5,144 nt of DNA from an uncultured Spartobacteria bacterium. GTDB taxonomy: Bacteria; Verrucomicrobiota; Verrucomicrobiia; Chthoniobacterales; Terrimicrobiaceae. The position numbers were made by a program, and so were the translations under genes. Below, piece by piece: positions 1 through 5,144 of this stretch (positions are counted from its first letter, which is position 1; the number at the start of each line of letters is the position of its first letter). The notes under the pieces were generated by a model that was given only the letters and a program-made list of their open reading frames with translations, ran no database searches and was not told the origin of the DNA. The DNA is taken from the NCBI GenBank assembly GCA_903915315.1, contig CAIWSO010000496.1, forward strand, positions 1 to 5,144. The letters run 5' to 3'.

Positions 1-332
1 ACCTTCCAATGGCAGGCAGCCTGCGACGCGAGCGGCTTGCCGGCATAGTCTACATGGTTGCTGCGATCGCCAGCCACCTTCCCGCTGTCCCAATGATCGC
101 CTTGGTCCTTGGCAAGGGTTTCCGGCGTCGAAGCCACGAGGATTTGGTAGGCGGTCTGCTTTTGTCCGCGTTCGTCATCCTCAAGCACCCAACTCAAACG
201 CGGCTTGATGGCATCGATGCCGAGCGGGTCTTTTAAATACTCGCAGCGGAGCTTTTGAATCTCAATGGCGTGGATGGCAGAGAGCGGCAAAAGTAAAGAT
301 GCCGCGAGGGTTAGCAGGAGTGTTTTTTTCAT
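1..332 (-). CDS. GH78-type alpha-L-rhamnosidase, N-terminal part (3' end outside window)
   Basis: Only the first 110 residues are visible; the frame runs open through the left edge. Residues 1-22 are a Sec signal peptide (MKKTLLLTLAASLLLPLSAIHA), with likely cleavage after Ala22. Residues 24-110 match the Ig/fibronectin-like first domain that opens many GH78 alpha-L-rhamnosidases: IQKLRCEYLKDPLGID (25-40), PRLSW (44-48), QTAYQILVAST (59-69), WDSGKV (81-86) and CHWKV at the edge. In the family this domain precedes the beta-sandwich and catalytic barrel, so the catalytic residues are not in view and activity cannot be judged. The start at 332 lies 4 bases after the TAA of the GH106 gene and gives a complete signal peptide; no Shine-Dalgarno sequence precedes it, which suggests translation is coupled to the upstream gene. 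A role in the same rhamnose-releasing pathway is inferred from family and position. Other GH78-like or multi-domain proteins sharing this N-terminal domain remain possible. Confidence 0.85.
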   Translation of the reverse strand, partial: MKKTLLLTLAASLLLPLSAIHAIEIQKLRCEYLKDPLGIDAIKPRLSWVLEDDERGQKQTAYQILVASTPETLAKDQGDHWDSGKVAGDRSNHVDYAGKPLASQAACHWK

Positions 333-336
333 GGGT
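333..336 (-). other. 4-base gap between GH106 stop and next GH78 start
   Basis: The minus strand reads TAA-ACCC-ATG, leaving four bases between the genes. The upstream stretch (AGTATTTTCAAATAAACCC) is AT-rich and has no Shine-Dalgarno-like motif. There is no room for a terminator or promoter, so the two genes should be co-transcribed and the second start may depend on ribosomes finishing the first gene. Confidence 0.85.
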
Positions 337-3300
337 TTATTTGAAAATACTTTTGAGGACGGATTTCAGCCTGACCTCGGGGCCGAAGGATGGCGTGGTT
401 GGCGAGGTCGAAACTACCTGCAGGCGCAGGCGGTTTTCGCCGGGCTTGAGGGCCTTCGTCACATCGAGGGCAAACGGCGGCATCCAGAGCGTTTCGAATT
501 CCTTTCCGTTCAAAGTCGCCGTCGCCATCACATTCACTTTGCCGGGGTCGAGCCGCAGTTCGCCGGCTTTGGCGAGGGTTTCGGGCAGGTTGAAAACCAC
601 CTCCTGCGTGAGCGTGTTCGCGGCTTCCTGGCCGGGTACATTGGTCCAGCCATCCTTAATCACGAGCGGGTCGCAGGCGGGCGCAATGACGGCTTTTTTC
701 TGTGCGCCGGTGGACATCGTGACCGTGTAGTTGCCGGGTTGCGCGGCTTCACCGATGAGTTGGCCGTCCTTGTCGAAATGCAGATCCAGCTCGGCGGCTG
801 AGACGGGTTGGCCGTCGCGCTCGGATTTCACAACCGAGCCGCCCGCCGGGAGCGGGTTGCGGAAAACGACAAAAAAAGAATCCGCCGGGTCGCTCACATG
901 GAACGCCACGCGCGTCCCCTCCCCGTCCGACCAAAACCGCGCCATCTTACGCGTTTCGCCGGTTACCGGATTGAAAAGCTCGGGCGCTTTACCCTTCGAG
1001 CGGAGCGTGACTTCGAACGCTCCGGGCTTGGTGAAGTTCGAGAGGAAAAACAACATGCCATCGTCGAGGCGGCGGGCTTTCCAGCGGAGCGGGCCGCTTT
1101 CCTTGGAAACGAGCGGCGCGATTTTCAGCTCCTGCACCGTCTGTGCGGTGACGGGAACGCCATCGACAAAGAGCGCGCCTTGTTTTTTGAGCTCATCGAT
1201 GCGGGCGCGGACCAGCGGACGCATTTGTTGCGCGGCGGGTTCCGTGGGCATAGCCACCATTTTGTAGCGGGTGGAAATGCGAGCGGGGTCTTTCTCATCG
1301 GGCACGACCAACTCGCCATTCTCAACACGGGCGCGCTTCAGGAGGACATCGGAGTTGATGTAATCGTAGTCGTATCCTGGCGGAACGGGTTTGGCGGGAC
1401 CGGTCATCTGCGGAGCGAAGTCGCCGATGTAAACGGCCGTGTCAGCGACTGGTTCGCCTTGCCGCAGCAGGAGGTGGCAGCGCTGCAGGTAGCGGCTCCA
1501 AGCCCGGCTGTGACCGAACCACGGCGTATTGCGGTGGAAGCCCGTTCCAAAAATATTCACGCCGGGAACGCTATCCCGCGGCTGGTGCCCGCTCACATGC
1601 AGGACGAAGTGGTTGATGCCTTCGCAGAACAACTCCTCGCCACGCCGCTTGAGGGTGTAGGGGTGCTGATCCGGGTTGTTTCCGCTGGTGAAAGCCTCCG
1701 CAAAAACGACAGGCTTGCCGTAGATGTGCGCGGCGGAACTCGCCGCCCGGCACTCGATGGAACCAAGGCCCAGCCCGCCGCTCCAAAACTCGCCGCCGAT
1801 TTGGTCGGCATAGCCGCCATAGGAGAGGAATTCGCTCGGGAATCCCCAGTGGCCGTAGTTCTCGCACCAGAGCCGGAGTCCATGCTCAGCGGCCACATCG
1901 CGCAACCCACCGATATAATTTTTCACCACGAGTTCGGACACCGTGCGGCGCAGGTCCGAGAGGAAACTATCCGAGTCCTTCGCGCCCTCGACTACGCGGC
2001 CGGTCAACACGGGGAGCATCGGAATGGGGTCGTAGCCGATGCGAGTGGCGAAGGTTTTGTCGAAACCGTCGGTCCAGTTTTGCGATCCCACCTCGTAGCT
2101 GTCGATGGTCACGCCCTTGAACCCCTTGCGTTCCTCCGGCGTCATTTTTGCGAACAACGCATCGAACATCGAATGGAAATGGGAGCGAATGTGTTCCTTG
2201 CTCATCTTGTCGCATTCGAGGCCCGTGCCCTCGGGCGGTGCGGGGCGGTTGCGTTGGCCGGTGGTCACCATGCCGAAGTAGAGGATGGTCCAATCCCCCG
2301 GCGGCAAATCGCAAGTGAGAACGCCATTGGCGTCGAGCTTGTCCGTGAGGTTCAAAATCTCCGACCGGCGCAGAACCAACGAGGCGTCGGAGGGTTGCTC
2401 GGTGTCAGGAAAAATGTAGGAGTCCCAAGCTGGGCTCGGCGTGGGATGCATGCGGCCGAGTTGTTTTTCCACCACCTTGGCCACGACAGGCTCGGAGCCG
2501 ATGCTCATCTCGGCCACACCCGCCGTTGGCGTGCCCTCGAACTCGAAGACCTTCGCGGTGATTTCCTTGAAACTATAAGTCGCCGGTGCCAGCGGGAGAA
2601 AATCGGTGGTGGGATTCGAGCCCATCGCTTTGATCTCCGCGACCTGCGTGCGCGCCCCTTTTTCATCCAAGGCATAGAGTTTGCCCTCGACCATGACGGA
2701 ATTGCCCATCCGGTCTCTGACTGACCAGTTTGGAGCCTTTGGCGTGAGCGTGAGCCCGCGCGCAGTGAATGGCTCGCTGTGCTCGAAACGGACAATCTTG
2801 CCCAGCGACTTGGCATCGGCCGAGAGGCGCCAAGGGCTCATGGTCGGCGCGCCCAGCACGCGGGCAGGCTGCCAACCTTCCGGAGCCGCTGCATTATCAC
2901 GCCATCCCTCGACCTCGCTGGAACCCGCCAACCACGAGGCATCAGTCGGGATGAGCTCCTGCTTGCCATCCTTCGTATCGAGCATCAAAGCCGCGAGCAA
3001 CCCGGACGGGCCGGCCTCGGGATTTGTCACGGCGACCGCGAAGACATTCTCGCCGTTTTTGAGATGGGGAGTGATCGAAACCTCCTGCTGCGTCTTCCAA
3101 TGCGAGCCCTTTGCCACCTCCTTGCCATTCACCCACACCACAAAAGAATTGTCGGCCGCAATGAGGAGCTTCGCCGCTTCGATCGAGGCTGGATCTGCTT
3201 GGAAGACCTTTTTGAAATACTTCGTTCCCGCCGGGGCATTCGTCGCTCCGTCCTCCGACGGATGCCAAATCCACGAAGACTTTGCGAATGAAACCCCGTT

Positions 3301-3834
3301 TTTCTGTCCAGGCGGGATCACGCCCGGGACCGACACCGATTTTTTTCTCGGCACCGCCAGCACCGCGATGTCCTGCGGGGCGTTGCGGACCTTTGCGGAA
3401 AACGGCCCGCCCTGCGCGGGAACCTCGTTCCAGATCACCCGGCGCATCGATTGCTCGGGCTTGATCCAAGGCCCGCCCGACTGGCACCAGCCCGGCGAGT
3501 TGAACATGTAGATGTCGATTCCCAGTCGCGCACCTTCGGCCATGGCATGCCGCGTGAGTGAATTCCACTCGGGCGTGAACATCTTTACATTACCGGAAGG
3601 TAGGCTCCCGTAGTCGATGTTGCCAATCATGGCGAGACGGACGCCCGCCTTTTTCATCGCCTCGAGATCCTTCGTGATCCCGTCGCGCGTGATGTCGGAT
3701 TTATACCAATACCAATAACACCACGGCTTGGTCTCCTCCGGCGGGTTTTGGAATTGCCGCTCAAGCGGTTCGGCGGCGTGGAGAACGCCGCAAAGCGGAA
3801 GGGCAAGGGCGAGGAGGAGAGTTGATTTTTTCAT
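337..3834 (-). CDS. Secreted GH106-type alpha-L-rhamnosidase
   Basis: A large exported glycosidase predicted to remove alpha-L-rhamnosyl residues, as GH106 enzymes do on pectins such as rhamnogalacturonan II. Residues 1-20 form a Sec signal peptide (MKKSTLLLALALPLCGVLHA), cleaved near Ala20/Ala21; Cys15 is preceded by Leu, so no proper lipobox is seen. Residues 35-135 (PWCYWYW, DITRDGITKDLEAMKKAGV, FNSPGWCQSGGPWIKPE) are the typical start of the GH106 barrel. Residues about 185-325 (WIW, KYFKKVF, LLIAADNSFVVWVNGKEV, GENVFAVAV) look like a beta-sandwich resembling the GH78 accessory domain. The barrel core continues with FGMVTTGQRNRPAPPEGTGLECDKMS (517-545, motif spans 26 positions), Glu581 in IDSYEVGSQNW, Glu658 in LWCENYG and Glu713 in VVFAEAFTSG. 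Glu581 and Glu713 are my candidates for acid and base. Residues about 1055-1165 (LNGKEFETLWMPPFALDVTKALKPGENRL) form a GH2-like sugar-binding beta-sandwich. The ATG at 3834 is chosen because it gives the signal peptide and overlaps the upstream stop. Length fits larger GH106 members. Confidence 0.93.
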   Translation of the reverse strand: MKKSTLLLALALPLCGVLHAAEPLERQFQNPPEETKPWCYWYWYKSDITRDGITKDLEAMKKAGVRLAMIGNIDYGSLPSGNVKMFTPEWNSLTRHAMAEGARLGIDIYMFNSPGWCQSGGPWIKPEQSMRRVIWNEVPAQGGPFSAKVRNAPQDIAVLAVPRKKSVSVPGVIPPGQKNGVSFAKSSWIWHPSEDGATNAPAGTKYFKKVFQADPASIEAAKLLIAADNSFVVWVNGKEVAKGSHWKTQQEVSITPHLKNGENVFAVAVTNPEAGPSGLLAALMLDTKDGKQELIPTDASWLAGSSEVEGWRDNAAAPEGWQPARVLGAPTMSPWRLSADAKSLGKIVRFEHSEPFTARGLTLTPKAPNWSVRDRMGNSVMVEGKLYALDEKGARTQVAEIKAMGSNPTTDFLPLAPATYSFKEITAKVFEFEGTPTAGVAEMSIGSEPVVAKVVEKQLGRMHPTPSPAWDSYIFPDTEQPSDASLVLRRSEILNLTDKLDANGVLTCDLPPGDWTILYFGMVTTGQRNRPAPPEGTGLECDKMSKEHIRSHFHSMFDALFAKMTPEERKGFKGVTIDSYEVGSQNWTDGFDKTFATRIGYDPIPMLPVLTGRVVEGAKDSDSFLSDLRRTVSELVVKNYIGGLRDVAAEHGLRLWCENYGHWGFPSEFLSYGGYADQIGGEFWSGGLGLGSIECRAASSAAHIYGKPVVFAEAFTSGNNPDQHPYTLKRRGEELFCEGINHFVLHVSGHQPRDSVPGVNIFGTGFHRNTPWFGHSRAWSRYLQRCHLLLRQGEPVADTAVYIGDFAPQMTGPAKPVPPGYDYDYINSDVLLKRARVENGELVVPDEKDPARISTRYKMVAMPTEPAAQQMRPLVRARIDELKKQGALFVDGVPVTAQTVQELKIAPLVSKESGPLRWKARRLDDGMLFFLSNFTKPGAFEVTLRSKGKAPELFNPVTGETRKMARFWSDGEGTRVAFHVSDPADSFFVVFRNPLPAGGSVVKSERDGQPVSAAELDLHFDKDGQLIGEAAQPGNYTVTMSTGAQKKAVIAPACDPLVIKDGWTNVPGQEAANTLTQEVVFNLPETLAKAGELRLDPGKVNVMATATLNGKEFETLWMPPFALDVTKALKPGENRLRLQVVSTSPTTPSFGPEVRLKSVLKSIFK
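3831..3834 (-). other. ATGA stop/start overlap between GH78 and GH106 genes
   Basis: The ATG of the GH106 gene and the TGA of the upstream GH78 gene share bases in an ATGA tetranucleotide. The preceding bases on the minus strand (AACTCGGATC) hold no purine-rich AGGAGG-like sequence. This arrangement is classically associated with termination-reinitiation coupling, so the two enzymes are probably made from one mRNA in linked amounts. The overlap is seen directly; the coupling is inferred. Confidence 0.9.
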
Positions 3835-5144
3835 GATCCGAGTTGGGATTGGAATTGGTAGTTACCGGAGCCCACCGCGAAGACGGCGTAATTGTTTTCC
3901 ATTCGGAGGAATTTCACGCCCTCCGCATCCCCTGCGTGCTTGCCGGATTCGGTGACGCTGGCGGCGTCTTTAGCCGGGACGAAGACCGTTGCCGTGGAGT
4001 TCGGCGGGATGGTGACATCCATCGTGAGTTTTCCGCCTTCGTGCTTCCAGTTGCTGGCGATCCGACCGTATGGCGAGATGTGGTGCGAGTTGACCCATGT
4101 CACATCGCCGGCGAGCGCGGGCTTGATGATGGTGTTTTTAAAGCCGGGCGCGGCGGGGTCGGCCTGGATGCCGGCGAGGCCTTGATAGAACCAGTTGTCC
4201 GGCGAGGTGAAGCAGGAGTGGATGTGTGACCAGAAGCCGTTCCATTGTTCCCACAGCGTGGTGGCGCCTTGCTCGAGCATATATCCCCAGCTCGGGTAGG
4301 TGGTCTTGTTGAACATCTCAAAGACGAGATCGTTCCGGCCGATGGAGCGAAGGTGCTCCATCATGAAATAGGTGCCGAACATTCCGGCATCGAGGTGGCC
4401 CTTGTTTTTCTCGAGGATGTTTTTCTCGAGCTTTTGGAACAACGCCGGACGCTCAGCCTCGGGCGTCACACCAGCCAAGAGCGGCATGATGTAGTAGGCC
4501 TGCTCGTCGATGCCGTAGTTCCCGGCGGCTTTGTCGAAAAACGCCGCATGGACAGCTGCCCGCGCCGCCGCAAACCGGGCATCGCAGCGCTCGACCTCGT
4601 CTTTTTTGGCAAGGATGGACGCGATGTTTTTGAGGATTTTCAGTTGCTGGATGCGGTAGCAGTTATTGAAAAACTCGGCGGCGGGGAGGCCCGGCCAGTT
4701 GTTGGTATCCATGCCGCGTTCCGGCGGAACCCAGTCGCCGATGAAATCCCACCGCCCCCCGTAGGCACGCATCACGCCGTCCTTCGAGCGTGACTCGAGG
4801 TTGTCCACGAATCGGCGGATCGCGTCGTAGTTTTCCTCCAGCACGCGCTTGTCGCCGTAGTAGAGGTAGTGCCTCCAAGTGATCGCGGAAAGGAGCCCTG
4901 GCCAACCGGGACCGCCCCCGCCCATGGCAAACGGCGCGACATGCGGCATGTAGCCATCGGCACCCTGCCTGATCCGCCAATCCGTAAGCCATTTCCGGTA
5001 GAAGCCATAGGCCCCGAAGCTCGTCATGAAGCCCTCCGCCGCGACCTGCCCGTCACCGTAGCCCAAACGCTCGCGGTGAGGGCAATCCACAAAGTAGCCC
5101 CCGAGATTCAGGCTGCGCTGTGTCCATTGATTCACGCGCGAGAT
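3831..5144 (-). CDS. GH78-type alpha-L-rhamnosidase, C-terminal part (5' end outside window)
   Basis: This is an inverting glycoside hydrolase expected to release terminal alpha-L-rhamnose by water attack. The frame is open to the right edge (first residues I-S-R-V-N-Q-W), so the GTG at 5135 is not taken as a start; 437 residues are visible. Numbering from the edge, residues 1-320 look like the (alpha/alpha)6 barrel. Residues 20-33 carry the acid motif DCPHRERLGYGDGQ, with Glu25 as likely general acid. Residues about 130-145 carry RWDFIGDWVPPERG, a substrate-pocket segment with Asp137. Residues 293-303 carry GATTLWEQWNG, with Glu299 as likely general base. SHIHSCF and WFYQGLAGI follow, as is usual in GH78. 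Residues about 325-395 (PGFKNTIIKPAL, SPYGRIASNW, IPPNSTATVFVPA) match the C-terminal beta-sandwich of the family. The N-terminal beta domains, and any signal peptide, lie outside the window. Its TGA stop overlaps the ATG of the next gene. Family assignment is from recognised motifs and is firm; the exact substrate is unknown. Confidence 0.93.
   Translation of the reverse strand: MSRVNQWTQRSLNLGGYFVDCPHRERLGYGDGQVAAEGFMTSFGAYGFYRKWLTDWRIRQGADGYMPHVAPFAMGGGGPGWPGLLSAITWRHYLYYGDKRVLEENYDAIRRFVDNLESRSKDGVMRAYGGRWDFIGDWVPPERGMDTNNWPGLPAAEFFNNCYRIQQLKILKNIASILAKKDEVERCDARFAAARAAVHAAFFDKAAGNYGIDEQAYYIMPLLAGVTPEAERPALFQKLEKNILEKNKGHLDAGMFGTYFMMEHLRSIGRNDLVFEMFNKTTYPSWGYMLEQGATTLWEQWNGFWSHIHSCFTSPDNWFYQGLAGIQADPAAPGFKNTIIKPALAGDVTWVNSHHISPYGRIASNWKHEGGKLTMDVTIPPNSTATVFVPAKDAASVTESGKHAGDAEGVKFLRMENNYAVFAVGSGNYQFQSQLGS
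4404..4430. repeat. Short 12-base direct repeat inside the GH78 gene
   Basis: The 12 bases gtttttctcgag occur at 4404-4415 and again at 4419-4430, a period of 15 bases. On the coding strand they encode LEKN twice in LEKNILEKNK, on a predicted charged surface helix of the barrel. It may be a small in-frame duplication or chance repetition of codons; no regulatory role is suggested. Confidence 0.5.

Noticed and set aside
808..2724. A 638-codon open frame on the plus strand, opposite the GH106 gene
   Set aside because: Its translation shows no domain or signal and is rich in Arg, Ala, Gly and His as expected for the antisense of a GC-rich gene. The opposite strand encodes a protein with clear family motifs across the same bases.
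2681..3511. A 276-codon open frame on the plus strand
   Set aside because: It lies wholly inside the GH106 coding region, has low-complexity composition and no recognisable motif, and is best explained as a codon-bias shadow.
3775..3834. Possible lipoprotein signal in the GH106 protein because of Cys15
   Set aside because: The residues before Cys15 are L-P-L, which do not fit a lipobox needing Gly, Ala or Ser just before the Cys. A signal peptidase I site near Ala20 fits better.
4245..4793. A 182-codon plus-strand open frame opposite the GH78 gene
   Set aside because: It covers the bases encoding the GH78 barrel, including the Glu299 motif, and its own translation has no recognisable feature.
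5133..5135. GTG as a possible start of the right-edge gene
   Set aside because: The frame continues upstream to the window edge, and the catalytic-acid motif begins only 16 residues later, which would leave no N-terminal domains or signal peptide. The gene is simply cut by the window.

Overview
The window is a stretch of a bacterial carbohydrate-degradation operon read entirely from the minus strand. Going in the direction of transcription (right to left) it holds three genes packed with almost no spacing: the C-terminal half of a family GH78-type alpha-L-rhamnosidase (right edge to 3831), a complete 1165-residue family GH106-type alpha-L-rhamnosidase (3834 to 337), and the first 110 residues of a further GH78-type alpha-L-rhamnosidase (332 to the left edge). 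Adjacent genes are joined by a 4-base ATGA stop/start overlap and by a 4-base gap, so no intergenic region is large enough for a terminator or a separate promoter. The whole window is coding; no RNA gene, mobile element, CRISPR array or origin is visible.

The two proteins whose start is visible carry Sec-type signal peptides beginning Met-Lys-Lys, followed by a hydrophobic stretch and an H-A cleavage site, so they are expected to leave the cytoplasm. The shared theme is removal of alpha-linked L-rhamnose from a rhamnose-rich glycan or glycoside. Two unrelated folds are represented: GH78, an (alpha/alpha)6 barrel, and GH106, a TIM-like barrel with beta-sandwich domains. They probably attack different linkages or positions of the same substrate, for example a branched pectin, a rhamnose-containing marine or microbial polysaccharide, or plant glycosides. 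The sequence does not say which.

The moderately GC-rich DNA, the secreted multi-domain glycosidases, the lack of recognisable Shine-Dalgarno sequences at either visible start and the absence of SusC/SusD-like genes in view are compatible with a member of the Verrucomicrobia/Planctomycetes group. A Bacteroidetes or other origin cannot be excluded from 5 kb.

I found no clearly undescribed system. The points most worth a second look are the rhamnosidase cluster itself, a lectin-like beta-sandwich domain apparently inserted in the GH106 enzyme that resembles the accessory domain of GH78 enzymes, the shortened catalytic-acid motif of the first GH78 gene, and the SD-less coupled gene junctions.
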